This document shows positions 23,890 through 33,355 of a stretch of DNA of 41,277 nucleotides, piece by piece. The stretch is from Bacillota bacterium (GTDB lineage: Bacteria > Planctomycetota > UBA8108 > UBA1146). Each line of letters opens with the position of its first letter. Positions within the stretch are counted from its first letter, which is position 1. The stretch lies in the NCBI GenBank assembly GCA_003973385.1, contig QNYK01000027.1:1-41277 (forward strand). The letters run 5' to 3'. A program made the translations under genes and the position numbers. The notes beneath the pieces are model-generated. The model had not been told where the DNA came from. It saw only the letters and a list, made by a program, of their open reading frames with translations, and made no database searches.

Positions 23890-26520
23890 ATGCGTATTGT
23901 CCTGGGTTTGCTGATTTGTTTTCTTCCCGACATCAGTTCCGCACATGATCCTCACGACGATATTCCTCCGCCATTTCTCGCCATAGACAAGATTGATCGC
24001 GAAGACCCGTTCCGTCAGCTCGACGATGTACTTCCCACACCAACCGAAGCGCGTCTCGCATCCGGTGCTCCAGGACCTGGTTACTGGCAGCAGCGCGCCG
24101 ACATGGATATCCAGGTCACCCTGGATGCAAGTAGCCACCGTCTAGAGGGCAAGGAGAGGGTCACATATCACAACAACTCTCCACATACCCTGACATACCT
24201 GTGGATGCAGTTGGACCAGAACAGATTCCGTTCCGAGTCGATCGGAAATAGCAGCGACCCCACGGACATGGATGCCGAAGAGAGTATCGGCTGGCTTCGT
24301 CGCCTTGCTTTCGAAGAAGAGTTTGTTGGTGGGTTTAACATCCTATCGATTCGTGATCGCGCCGGAGAAAAACTAGACCATGTGATCGTCGATACGATGA
24401 TGCGCATCGATTTACCGACACCTCTCAAATCGGGGGAAAAACTCGAATACCTGGTGGAGTGGAATCATTCCATCGTCAACGCAGATCTGCTTCGAGCACG
24501 CGGCGGATACGAGTGGTTCGAGGAGGCCGGAAATGCGATCTACGAGATTGCCCAGTGGTTCCCCAGGATGTGCGCTTACACCGATTATGCTGGCTGGCAG
24601 AACAAACAATTCGTCGGAAGCGGAGAGTTCACTCTTGAATTCGGCGATTACAAGGTGGCGATTACTGTGCCCGATACATTTGTCGTCAGCGCCACAGGCG
24701 TACTGACCAACCAGGATGATGTTCTTGATGACATTCAAAAGGAGCGTCTCGCTGCCGCGAGGAGTTCGCATCGCCCGATGTTCATCGTGACCCCGGATGA
24801 AGCTCTGGAAAACGAGAAGCGCGAATCTACCGGGGAGAAGACCTGGATCTTCGACGCCAAAAACGTACGAGATTTCGCCTGGGCTGCATCCCCCAAGTTC
24901 ATCTGGGATGCGATGGGCGTCTCGGTTCCTGGTGGCAACATCACCATGGCGATGTCCTTCTATCCAAACGAGGGTGAGCCGTTATGGAGCCGTTATTCGA
25001 CTCACGCCGTGGCCCACACCATCGAGGTCTATTCGCAAATCAGTGTTCCATACCCATACCCGGTTGCGATCAGCGTCAATGGTCCAGTTGGTGGCATGGA
25101 GTATCCGATGATTTGCTTCAATGGCCCCCGACCGGAAGAAGATGGGACCTACTCACAACGAACCAAGTACGGATTGATCGGCGTCGTCATTCATGAGGTG
25201 GGCCACAACTGGTTTCCGATGATCATCAATTCGGATGAACGGCAGTGGACCTGGATGGATGAGGGCCTCAACACCTTTGCCCAGTTCATTGCGGAACAAC
25301 TATGGGAAGAAAAGTACCCCTCTCGACGCGGTGAGGCGCGAAACATCACGGGCTTTACCACGAGCACAGATCAGATGCCCATCATGACCAACAGCGAACA
25401 ACTTCTGCAGTTCGGAAACAATGCCTACGCAAAACCGGCTACCGCTCTCAACATCCTGAGAGAAAGCGTTCTTGGAAGGGAACTGTTTGACTTCGCTTTC
25501 CGTGAATACTCAAGGCGCTGGGCATTCAAGCGACCGGAGCCTGCAGATCTGTTCAGAACTCTTGAAGATGCCTCTGGCATCGATCTGGATTGGTTCTGGC
25601 GAGGCTGGTTCTACACCACAGATCACGCGGATTTCGGCGTCGAGAAGGTTGTCCGCTATCACCTCGATACAGGAAATCCAGATGTCGAAAAACCGCTCCA
25701 GAAAGAGGAGCGAGATTCTGACCCCCAGTGGATCAGCAGGATGAATAACGAGGGGCTGACCCTGAGATCCGATCGCTATCCAGAGTTACTGGACTTTTAC
25801 AACTCGTTTGACGAACTCGATGTGACCGAAAAGGACAGGCGCGGCTACGAGCGCTTCCTCTCGCGCCTGGAAGATGGAGATGCTGAGCTGCTGCAACGGC
25901 AGTGGAACTTCACGGTCGTTCGCCTTCGCAATTATGGTGGCTTGATCATGCCTGTCCCCATCGAGGTCACCTATGAGTCCGGAAAAACCGAGCGATTTGA
26001 TCTTCCCGCAGAGCTGTGGAGATCGAACCCTCGTGCAGTTTCCAGGTTACTCGTCACCAGCGAGCCTGTGGTACGCGTCGAGATCGATCCGATGCTGGAG
26101 ATCGCAGATGCTGACCGATCCAACAATGTTTTCCCCCAGGAGATCGATCAACAACGATTCAAGATCCGACCGGAGAGCGATCGTTCCAATCCCATGCAGC
26201 TGGATCGAGATGAAAGGCTTCGCATAGAGGCTCAGATCGCCGCTCGTCGGCTCGGGAGTGAACTCGCCTCTCGCATCAAGAATCGTGAGAGCGGTACTCC
26301 TGTTCCTGCTGCAGCCAGAATCCTGCAAGACATGGCCGAAGACGCACTCGCCGATCCATACGGACAGATGCTGTCTGTCTTCGATAGCACCGACGAAAAT
26401 GGGATTGCGAGGATTGTCAGTGTCGGACCCGATGGTGAGCCTGGAACCGGCGATGACATCAGTTGGATCGTTCATGCGGATGGAAGTATCGAGGAACCAG
26501 TGAAGAAGAGCGAACCCTAG
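23890..26520 (+). CDS. Exported M1 family metallopeptidase
   Basis: This 876-residue protein is a gluzincin of the M1 aminopeptidase family. A signal peptide occupies about 1-18 (MRIVLGLLICFLPDISSA). The zinc site is HEVGHNW (His435, Glu436, His439) with Glu458 in WMDEGLNTF, 19 residues after the second His as expected. The substrate-recognition strand reads GGMEYPM instead of the GxMEN of classical aminopeptidases, a form often seen in large bacterial M1 proteins. The N-terminal saddle domain starts with YWQQRADMDIQVTLD, and a C-terminal part (about 650-876) has a beta domain (PVPIEVTYESGKTERFDL) and a charged tail. The upstream space is 181 bases, so it likely has its own promoter. Its stop lies four bases from that of the convergent gene. 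Confidence 0.93.
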   Translation: MRIVLGLLICFLPDISSAHDPHDDIPPPFLAIDKIDREDPFRQLDDVLPTPTEARLASGAPGPGYWQQRADMDIQVTLDASSHRLEGKERVTYHNNSPHTLTYLWMQLDQNRFRSESIGNSSDPTDMDAEESIGWLRRLAFEEEFVGGFNILSIRDRAGEKLDHVIVDTMMRIDLPTPLKSGEKLEYLVEWNHSIVNADLLRARGGYEWFEEAGNAIYEIAQWFPRMCAYTDYAGWQNKQFVGSGEFTLEFGDYKVAITVPDTFVVSATGVLTNQDDVLDDIQKERLAAARSSHRPMFIVTPDEALENEKRESTGEKTWIFDAKNVRDFAWAASPKFIWDAMGVSVPGGNITMAMSFYPNEGEPLWSRYSTHAVAHTIEVYSQISVPYPYPVAISVNGPVGGMEYPMICFNGPRPEEDGTYSQRTKYGLIGVVIHEVGHNWFPMIINSDERQWTWMDEGLNTFAQFIAEQLWEEKYPSRRGEARNITGFTTSTDQMPIMTNSEQLLQFGNNAYAKPATALNILRESVLGRELFDFAFREYSRRWAFKRPEPADLFRTLEDASGIDLDWFWRGWFYTTDHADFGVEKVVRYHLDTGNPDVEKPLQKEERDSDPQWISRMNNEGLTLRSDRYPELLDFYNSFDELDVTEKDRRGYERFLSRLEDGDAELLQRQWNFTVVRLRNYGGLIMPVPIEVTYESGKTERFDLPAELWRSNPRAVSRLLVTSEPVVRVEIDPMLEIADADRSNNVFPQEIDQQRFKIRPESDRSNPMQLDRDERLRIEAQIAARRLGSELASRIKNRESGTPVPAAARILQDMAEDALADPYGQMLSVFDSTDENGIARIVSVGPDGEPGTGDDISWIVHADGSIEEPVKKSEP

Positions 26521-26524
26521 CGCC

Positions 26525-28651
26525 TCACTCCGATTCGATCTCGATGACAGCCTCGATGACATCACCATCGATGACGGTGATCACGAATGGATCGATGGGC
26601 TGGAATCCGGGGAGGTCCGGGATCGAGACGACGTATGGACCGGATGCGCTGACCAGGATTCGGTAGCCGTTTCCTGTTCGGCCTCTTGTGACCACGGTCC
26701 CACTGTGACCCTGCGCAACAACTTGAGGATGCCACGACAGATCCCAGGGAACCGAGGTACCGTTTTCCTCGAGAAATAGCCGCATTCCCATCGCCGGCTC
26801 GAGTGGTAGCGTGAACTCGTTGAGCCCTCCGCTGGTGACCTGAATCTGTTGATGCGTCGGGCGATAAGCAACATCGGAACAGGAGATCATCACCTGCCCC
26901 ATCGGCACCAGAAACTGGAAGAAACCGCCAATTCCTGGGCCGACCGGGACCGCCCCTGCTCCCGGTGTCCCGGGGGGGCGAACAGGCGCCCAGCGGATCA
27001 GGCTCGGCGTGGCATTTCCCGAGCCATCTGCGAGAACGGCCTGGACCGCAATCTCTACAGGTTCAGGAAGTTCGATGTTGGCATCGAGCAGGCCGTCTTC
27101 TCCGACAATGAAGAGGTTTCCAACTCCAACTGGAATGACGAGAATTCCATAACTTCCCGGCTTCACCTGCACGGGTCCCCACTCCCACAGAAAACCTCCC
27201 GCCATCGATGTGCTCTCCATCGTCTGGCTGTGGATCTCTATCGTGTCATTGATCGGATCCGAGCCAGGTCCAGTGGGACGGATCCTCACCGAGAAGAAAT
27301 TGAGCATCCAACCCTCTGGAATGAACACCGTTCCAGCAAGATCGACACGTTCTTCATCATCGAATGGGATTTCCATCTCCAGTTCGAGCACGTCGCCTTC
27401 GATCAACTCGAATGAAACCTCGTCGAAGACCTCGGGTTGATGAGCCCAGTGCCCCGATTCCAGTGTCGCTACCCAGGAACCGGGAAGCAGGCCATCGAGT
27501 TGCTCGGATGTGGTACCAGTGACCGGCACCTCCGAGTGGGGAGATCCAACGCGTCCTTGCTCCCGCAATCGCAACACGACACCCTCCCTTTCCGTATCAC
27601 CGAACAGGCTCAGAGCGATGGAGCCGCTCGGTGCCAGTGTCAGTTCGCGTTCTCCTCCAGCAACCAGATCAACGGTGATCCGCCGCCACTCGTGTCCCGC
27701 CGCTCTGGCATGGAGCGCCACTGCAGCTCCGATCGATCCAATCCTGCCGTCGAGTGCCACCGGACTCTGATCTGCAACTATGCTCGGATCGTCAGGGAGG
27801 GCCCAGCCAGGGTGTGGAAGCGAACTCCGGGAGTAGTCCTGGACCCGGATCACCTGGACCTGGGTCAGATCTTCCCCGGTGATTGCAGATTTCAGACGCA
27901 GCATCGTGAGTGCGTCATAGCGGATGACGACGCGAATTGGTCCACTGGGAGTGATCGGTCCTATCGGTGAGACGACACGTGCCGGTCGCCCCTCGAGCAC
28001 AGCGCCATGAAACTGCAAAGGTCCCTCTGACGAGACATTTGCCTGGAATCTCCCCGAGTTGACGGTGATGGATCGAGACCCCGTTGCTGTACCAATCTGA
28101 AGATGACCCGAGGCTTCGACCACGCTGGTGAGTGCTTCCTCCAGCATGACTTCACCGGTGATCCTCATCATTCCGGAAGGAACCGCGGCCTGGCTCCCCG
28201 ACTGCCCGTTTCTGGCCCCGCGTCCTGGTCTGGAGCCGGCGCCATTACGCTGACCACGACCCACTGAACCGGAGTCGCTGAATCCTCCGTTGGATGGATC
28301 CGGGTCGCTGACCCCCGAGTCTCTTGCCGATCCGTTGTTGCCTTGCCGAGAGGATCCGTCATCGCGAAATGTTCTGCCCGGCTGCTGATCGGTTGCTGGA
28401 GTCGAACTGCCACCACGATCAGAAGCGGCAGATCCACCCGATGAGGCTCCTTGAGAAGATGAGGCTCCTTGAGAACTGGAACTTCCGCTTCCGTTGTTGC
28501 TGGATGCTGCCGAGCCGATCACTGAAGGGTCAGCCGAGCCCCCTTCTCCGAAACCCCTGATCGGTGGTCCATCGTCGGGGAGCAACAGCAGCATCGTCAC
28601 GATGCCAACGAGCAGGATCGAGCCTGCGATGATCAGATTACGGGGGCTCAC
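26525..28651 (-). CDS. Membrane-anchored protein with Ser/Gly-rich linker, unknown function
   Basis: I do not recognise this 708-residue protein. GTG 28651 has AGGAAG upstream. A single hydrophobic segment (about 6-24) anchors it, followed by a low-complexity linker (about 30-160) rich in Ser, Gly, Asn, Arg and Asp. The rest (about 165-708) is built of beta-rich modules that look like carboxypeptidase-regulatory-like or similar Ig-type folds: phrases such as MRITGEVMLEEALTSVVEASG, LDGLLPGSWVATLESG, and IPDLPGFQPIDPFVITVIDGD recur with the rhythm seen in planctomycete surface proteins. No catalytic motif is visible. The linker DNA contains a short tandem repeat. It is 58 bases downstream of the GH95 gene on the same strand and may be co-transcribed with it. 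Confidence 0.75.
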   Translation of the reverse strand: MSPRNLIIAGSILLVGIVTMLLLLPDDGPPIRGFGEGGSADPSVIGSAASSNNGSGSSSSQGASSSQGASSGGSAASDRGGSSTPATDQQPGRTFRDDGSSRQGNNGSARDSGVSDPDPSNGGFSDSGSVGRGQRNGAGSRPGRGARNGQSGSQAAVPSGMMRITGEVMLEEALTSVVEASGHLQIGTATGSRSITVNSGRFQANVSSEGPLQFHGAVLEGRPARVVSPIGPITPSGPIRVVIRYDALTMLRLKSAITGEDLTQVQVIRVQDYSRSSLPHPGWALPDDPSIVADQSPVALDGRIGSIGAAVALHARAAGHEWRRITVDLVAGGERELTLAPSGSIALSLFGDTEREGVVLRLREQGRVGSPHSEVPVTGTTSEQLDGLLPGSWVATLESGHWAHQPEVFDEVSFELIEGDVLELEMEIPFDDEERVDLAGTVFIPEGWMLNFFSVRIRPTGPGSDPINDTIEIHSQTMESTSMAGGFLWEWGPVQVKPGSYGILVIPVGVGNLFIVGEDGLLDANIELPEPVEIAVQAVLADGSGNATPSLIRWAPVRPPGTPGAGAVPVGPGIGGFFQFLVPMGQVMISCSDVAYRPTHQQIQVTSGGLNEFTLPLEPAMGMRLFLEENGTSVPWDLSWHPQVVAQGHSGTVVTRGRTGNGYRILVSASGPYVVSIPDLPGFQPIDPFVITVIDGDVIEAVIEIESE
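28441..28476. repeat. 18-base tandem repeat, two copies, in the low-complexity linker
   Basis: Two adjacent 18-base units (28441-28458 and 28459-28476, ATGAGGCTCCTTGAGAAG) differ only in the last base. On the minus strand they encode a repeated SSSQGA pattern. Copy number could vary between strains without shifting the frame. Confidence 0.8.
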
Positions 28652-28709
28652 TACAACTTCCTCCGAGAGTAGGCGGGATCACCTGATTGTACCCATTCGC
28701 GGCCGTCCA

Positions 28710-31604
28710 TCATTCCCCCGCCGGAGCGTTCGGCACCAGCACTTCGCCACTTCGGATCAGGTGCACTTCTTGTCCCTTTTTCAGTTCCAGCTCCATTTTT
28801 TGCCCCTGCTGAGCCAGGATCAACGAAACATCGCGAGAGGGCGCCAATACGACCGTCTCGATCACTCCTTCCTGCCAAGCCAGAGACACCTCAACCCCAA
28901 ATCGGGTACGCAACCCCGAGATGGAGCCGCCATTCCAGTCGGCAGGAAGTGCCGGAAGGAGTCGAAGCACTGCCCCATGCGATTGCACGAGCGCCTCGCA
29001 GATTCCTGCTGTCGCTCCGAAGTTTCCATCGATCTGAAATGGAGGGTGATCGTCGAGAAGATTCGGCAATGTCGACTTCGCCAGTTGCAACTGGAGACTC
29101 TCGCCAACCTTTTTCCCATCTCCGAGTCGGGCAAAGAAATTGAGCAGCCAGGCACGACTCCATCCCGTGTGACCACCTCCATTGGCAAGGCGGAATTCGA
29201 TGGAGCGGCGCGCCGCCAGCATCTCTTCGGGTTGTTGCTCCGCTGACCACTCTTCACCAGGGTAGAGGCCATACAGGTGACTCATGTGCCGGTGGCCGGG
29301 TTCCACCTCTTCCCAGGGCCGTGACCATTCAAGGATGCGACCATCAGCTCCGATCGCAGGGCGGGCCAGCTGGCCGCGAGTCGCTCGGATGCGGGATACC
29401 AGTTCATCTTTGATTCCGAGCACATCTGCAGTCGCCAGTGTCATGGTGAAGAGATCCCATATGATCTCCTGATCCATGGCATTGCCCATGCCAACATCTG
29501 CCACCTGCCCATCAGGGGTTCGATATGAGTTCTCTGGCGAGGAGGACGGGCCACTGACCAGTTTTCCCGTCTCCGGATCCTCGACCAGGTAGGAGCAGAA
29601 AAACTCACTGGCACCCCGCAACACTGGCCACGCCCGTTCCCGGAGGAACTCTTCATCTCCACCGTACTGATAGTGTTCCCAGAGATGCCGACAGAGCCAC
29701 GCCCCACCCAACGGCCAGATCCCCCACACTGTCCGCCCGATGGGAACCGTGAAGGCGTGGACATCGCTGGTGTGGTGAGCCACCCAGCCAGGAGCGTTGT
29801 AGAGTTCCCGTGCAGTTCTGGCGCCACGTTCCACCAACTGATCGATGAAATCGAAGAGAGGTTCATGACACTCGGAGAGATTCGCCATCTCTGCCGGCCA
29901 GTAGTTCATCTGCAGGTTGATGTTGATGTGGTAATCACCGTTCCAGGGAGTCTTGATGTGGGGACTCCAGATGCCTTGTAAGTTTGCGGGAAGGCACCCT
30001 GGTCTCGAGGAGGAGATCAGCAGGTATCGTCCAAATTGGAAGAAGGTCGCCACCAGATCGGGGTCCTGCTCACCCTGTCGGATCCGTCGCAATCTCAGAT
30101 CGGTCGGGAGGTCCCGCATCGACTCTCCGCCGAGGGAGAGTGAGACTCGATCCATCAGCGACCGGTGATCTGCCTCCTGGCGCAGTCGCAACTGCTCGTA
30201 GAATCCAACCGGATCCTTCGGTCCATCCCCGTGCTGATGCAGGTGGGTCAACTTTCTTGCATCGAATTTGCCCTCGGGGTCGCTATCTGCTGTGATCAGA
30301 AACAGCACCGAGTCAGCACCTTCGATCTTGATCCCGGCACCCTTCATCCGCATCACTCCACCATTGACGATGACGCTCACCTGGCATTCAAAATATGCCC
30401 CCAGAAACTTGTCTCCGTGGCTTGCCTGACCACCGAAGCGCAGCCATGCACGATTTCCGTCGATGCGGACCGGCTCCAGCAACGTGCCATCCACCTCGCG
30501 AGACAATCCCACCTCGATGGAGATCGCTGCCGGCTGATCGACATCGAAGAGCGCCGCCACGCAACGGTCGGGACGGCTAGCGATGACCCTTCTGCTGTAT
30601 TTGACCCCCTTTGATGTAAATTCCTCGCTCACCTGTGCAGAATCGAGGTCGAGCCAGCGGCGATAGTTCACCTGTTCATCGATACCGGATTGCTTCACAT
30701 TCAGATCCGCAAGCGTCTGATACGACCGAGTCCAGCGCTGCGACATGAACTGCTTCTGTACCAGTTTCTGAGCTTCGACCACCTCACCGGCGAAGATGAG
30801 TTCGCGCGCCTTGTCGAGATGAGTGTGTGCGCCGCGGCGAACTCGATCCGCAGGTGTGCCTGCCCAGACACCATCTTCGTTGAGCTGGATCTTCCATCGG
30901 CGTGGATCTCCTAGAACCATGCCACCCAATCTACCGTTGCCGACAGGCAAGCCCTCGTTCCAGTTGGTGCCCGCAGGAGTTCGATACCAGATCACCTTGT
31001 CTCCATCTGGACGCGTGGCCAGACCCGAAGATTTCATTCCATTACCCGGCGCGATCGCTCCCTCTCCCTGTGTTGACAGGTATTGTCTCGCCAGCAGCGT
31101 TGCCTGGATCGAGCCGATCTCGACGGGCCAGTCCTTCCAGGTTGGATCATCTCCTTTTCGCCCGAGCCAGGTGCCCCCATCCAGCCCGATACTGCCATCG
31201 GGGCCATCGATCGATACGCTCCCCGAGGTGACGCCACCGTTTCCTCCGGTATCCACCACGCGTATCGCCACCATGTTGGCGCCAGCATGTACCAGTTCAC
31301 CGGGGATGGTGTAGACACGATCTACATTCCACCCGCTGCCTTCACCGATCTTCTCGCCGTTGAAATAAGTCTGGTCCTTGTCGTCGATGCGGCCGGCGTG
31401 AAGAACCAGATCCTTGCCAGCCCAGTCGGCTGGCAGGATCAGATATGCCTTGAGCCATCCGGTGCCATCGTATTTGCCAAAGGAAGTCTCCCACCGACCG
31501 GGCACCGGAACCGGTACCCAGCCTTCTTCTGCTTGGAGAGGTTTCGATGATGCTGTGGCGGACGAAATACAACACAGAAAGAGCAGCAACTTGAAGTGGG
31601 ACAT
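28710..31604 (-). CDS. Secreted GH95 alpha-L-fucosidase-like glycosidase
   Basis: This 964-residue enzyme belongs to glycoside hydrolase family 95 (1,2-alpha-L-fucosidase or related alpha-L-galactosidase). ATG 31604 has GAGGAGG five bases before it, and begins a signal peptide (about 1-20). Residues about 30-160 form a beta-sandwich-like domain also seen in the sialate O-acetylesterase of this window. The GH95 part starts near 204 with GLPVGNGRLGGMVLGD and NEDGVWAGTP; the catalytic-site phrases are NINLQMNYWPAEMANL (the two Asn that activate water), SSSPENSYRT (the general acid Glu) and LLNFFARLGDGKK (the Asp near the end of the (alpha/alpha)6 barrel). The protein should be periplasmic or surface-located and act on fucosylated glycans, for example algal or mucin-type. 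The preceding gene ends with a terminator or lies on another transcript, so this gene likely has its own promoter. Confidence 0.94.
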   Translation of the reverse strand: MSHFKLLLFLCCISSATASSKPLQAEEGWVPVPVPGRWETSFGKYDGTGWLKAYLILPADWAGKDLVLHAGRIDDKDQTYFNGEKIGEGSGWNVDRVYTIPGELVHAGANMVAIRVVDTGGNGGVTSGSVSIDGPDGSIGLDGGTWLGRKGDDPTWKDWPVEIGSIQATLLARQYLSTQGEGAIAPGNGMKSSGLATRPDGDKVIWYRTPAGTNWNEGLPVGNGRLGGMVLGDPRRWKIQLNEDGVWAGTPADRVRRGAHTHLDKARELIFAGEVVEAQKLVQKQFMSQRWTRSYQTLADLNVKQSGIDEQVNYRRWLDLDSAQVSEEFTSKGVKYSRRVIASRPDRCVAALFDVDQPAAISIEVGLSREVDGTLLEPVRIDGNRAWLRFGGQASHGDKFLGAYFECQVSVIVNGGVMRMKGAGIKIEGADSVLFLITADSDPEGKFDARKLTHLHQHGDGPKDPVGFYEQLRLRQEADHRSLMDRVSLSLGGESMRDLPTDLRLRRIRQGEQDPDLVATFFQFGRYLLISSSRPGCLPANLQGIWSPHIKTPWNGDYHININLQMNYWPAEMANLSECHEPLFDFIDQLVERGARTARELYNAPGWVAHHTSDVHAFTVPIGRTVWGIWPLGGAWLCRHLWEHYQYGGDEEFLRERAWPVLRGASEFFCSYLVEDPETGKLVSGPSSSPENSYRTPDGQVADVGMGNAMDQEIIWDLFTMTLATADVLGIKDELVSRIRATRGQLARPAIGADGRILEWSRPWEEVEPGHRHMSHLYGLYPGEEWSAEQQPEEMLAARRSIEFRLANGGGHTGWSRAWLLNFFARLGDGKKVGESLQLQLAKSTLPNLLDDHPPFQIDGNFGATAGICEALVQSHGAVLRLLPALPADWNGGSISGLRTRFGVEVSLAWQEGVIETVVLAPSRDVSLILAQQGQKMELELKKGQEVHLIRSGEVLVPNAPAGE

Positions 31605-31609
31605 CTGAG

Positions 31610-31616
31610 CCTCCTC
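31610..31616 (-). promoter_or_regulatory. Ribosome binding site of the GH95 gene
   Basis: The minus strand reads GAGGAGG five bases before ATG 31604. It sets the start at the signal peptide rather than at an in-frame ATG at 31634. Confidence 0.75.
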
Positions 31617-31670
31617 GTGGTCATAAGGATGCACCTGTGCGGCCTCGGAGCCAAGTCCTCTCGGACGAAT

Positions 31671-31705
31671 GAAAAGAGGTCCGGACGCTCAGGCGTCCGG
31701 ACCTC
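31671..31705 (-). terminator. Intrinsic terminator after the redoxin gene
   Basis: A perfect 13-base-pair inverted repeat (GAGGTCCGGACGC and its complement, arms 31676-31688 and 31693-31705) with the four-base loop TCAG is followed on the minus strand by TTTTC. It lies 49 bases after the redoxin stop and 67 bases before the GH95 start. Confidence 0.88.
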
Positions 31706-31753
31706 CTGGAACTGTTCGGGTTGCGTCGTGAACTACGACGCGAACTTCACCGT

Positions 31754-32311
31754 TCAGCCATACGCCTTGGTCCTCGGTGTCGAGACGTCCTTGTTGGCCA
31801 GAATCTCATCGAGTGCCTTCTTGACGTAGTTCTCTCCCGAACGACGGTTATCGAATGCGCCCTGGTAGAGGATCTTGTCGTTTTTGATGATGAAGACATG
31901 TGGGGTGCGTTTGGCACCAAACTTCTTACCCACCTTGCCGTCAAAGTCAGTCAGGATCTTGTGGGAAACCTCGTACCGTTTGGCGAACTTCTTGAGGCCC
32001 TCCACGGTATTGAAGTGAGTCGAGCAGACGCTGAACCACTGGACACCCTTGCCCTTGTACTCGGTCACCAGATTCTGGACCTTCTTTGCCTTGTAGAGGG
32101 GTATGACCGCGGGACAGGCGGATTCGGTCCATTCCAGTACGATCAACTTGTCCTTGAAGTCGGCGGATTTGAAAGATTTCCCATCGAGATCCTTCAGATC
32201 GAAGGAATACGCGGGAGTCTCCTTTTTCTTGACGACATCATCCCCTGCGTGGAGAAATCCTGCAGCGACGAAGCAGACCGCCAGCATGAGGATCGTTGCG
32301 ACACTTCTCAT
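31754..32311 (-). CDS. Exported redoxin/thioredoxin-like protein
   Basis: This 185-residue protein has a signal peptide (about 1-22) and a thioredoxin fold of the AhpC/redoxin type. Features are the FDLKDLDGKSFKSADFKDK opening, the active-site strand LIVLEWTESACPAV with a single Cys66 followed by Pro, a second Cys96 in WFSVCSTHF, and the cis-Pro motif KRTPHVFII near 137. The usual CxxC is absent, so it is not a classical thioredoxin; a one-Cys or Cys66-Cys96 peroxiredoxin-like mechanism is possible. ATG 32311 is preceded by AAAGGAAG. It follows a DsbD N-domain-like gene by 54 bases and ends in a strong terminator, so the two form an operon likely concerned with periplasmic thiol chemistry. 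Confidence 0.88.
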   Translation of the reverse strand: MRSVATILMLAVCFVAAGFLHAGDDVVKKKETPAYSFDLKDLDGKSFKSADFKDKLIVLEWTESACPAVIPLYKAKKVQNLVTEYKGKGVQWFSVCSTHFNTVEGLKKFAKRYEVSHKILTDFDGKVGKKFGAKRTPHVFIIKNDKILYQGAFDNRRSGENYVKKALDEILANKDVSTPRTKAYG

Positions 32312-32365
32312 CGGTCGCTTCCTTTCATGATGCAGGAGCCATCGGTGACTCCTGAACAGTAGATG

Positions 32366-33343
32366 CTATTCTGAACGAGGCGATCCCTCGATGGTGATCG
32401 CCGGCATACCAGGCACCGGCCCCAATGCCTTTCCCGGAGTGGGTACCAGTGTGACACCGAGGAGTCCCGGATGGAAGCCCGACCCCAGATCCTCCAGTTC
32501 GAAACGCACTTCCCAGCCTGGCAAACTGACATTCTCGACATCTGAGTCCCGATCACGCTTCAGGGTGGCCCTCACCACCCTCGCCTCGGAGATGGCTCCC
32601 TCCTGGATGGCGTGTGGAAATGCGATCCACTGCAGCGGTACTGCAGGCCGTCTGTCAGTGCCTTTTCGGGACCATCGCACGACCCATGTTCCTTTTCGGA
32701 TGCGATCCGATCCCTGATCGGGAATCCACTGTTGCTCGAATCTGAATCCGCGCGCCTTCGCTGCGGGAATCGGATACCGATCTCTCCAGTTGGCCAGAAT
32801 CGTCCTTCCACCCGCATCCATCTGGGCACGATCGCCACCTCCAGAGATGCTCAACTTCGATTCGCTCTGACCATAGATGCAGGTCTTCTCGCACACCTGC
32901 CAGATCACCTTCACAGGGATGCTGATCGTGGGCTGATCTTCATCGACTTTGATGGCAGGAGTGATGCTGAATCTGAGTAAAAACGGTTTCTTGTATCCGA
33001 TCGAAATCAAGTTGCCGTCCTCGACCATTCGCGTGGGTACCGGGTAGTCCGGCTCGCTGACCTTCCACCCCTTCGGCAATGACCAGATCACCTCGGGTGC
33101 ATCGCCTCCATCTCGCGAAGAGTGCCAGTATCCGTGCCAGCCCGGTAATGGCTTGACCAGAACGCCCACCTGGAAGGGGACCCCGGCCTGAAATTGTTTC
33201 ACCGAAGAGAAGATGTCGATGGAGCACGGATCTTGCTCTTCCAGCTCATCGAGAATGCTGTCCTGAGCGGGTGCCGAACTGGAGAACAGTGCCGTGAATA
33301 CCAGCAGCAGCAGTGTCATCTTCGAGACTGATTTGAGATTCAT
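32366..33343 (-). CDS. DsbD N-terminal-domain-like exported protein
   Basis: This 325-residue protein has a signal peptide (about 1-27) and a domain (about 40-175) resembling the N-terminal periplasmic domain of the disulfide reductase DsbD. Typical phrases are PLPGWHGYWHSSRDGGDAP and FSITPAIKVDEDQPTISIPV, and the Cys pair Cys151/Cys155 in WQVCEKTCIYGQ corresponds to the redox-active pair. The second half (about 185-325) is a similar beta-rich domain without an obvious Cys pair. Unlike DsbD, there is no multi-helix membrane domain and no C-terminal thioredoxin domain, so it needs an external electron donor. Such short forms are known from Bacteroidota and planctomycetes. It is encoded between the Hyi-like gene (12-base gap) and the redoxin gene; the ribosome site of ATG 33343 is weak. 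Confidence 0.86.
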   Translation of the reverse strand: MNLKSVSKMTLLLLVFTALFSSSAPAQDSILDELEEQDPCSIDIFSSVKQFQAGVPFQVGVLVKPLPGWHGYWHSSRDGGDAPEVIWSLPKGWKVSEPDYPVPTRMVEDGNLISIGYKKPFLLRFSITPAIKVDEDQPTISIPVKVIWQVCEKTCIYGQSESKLSISGGGDRAQMDAGGRTILANWRDRYPIPAAKARGFRFEQQWIPDQGSDRIRKGTWVVRWSRKGTDRRPAVPLQWIAFPHAIQEGAISEARVVRATLKRDRDSDVENVSLPGWEVRFELEDLGSGFHPGLLGVTLVPTPGKALGPVPGMPAITIEGSPRSE

Positions 33344-33355
33344 GGCGTCAGTTTT

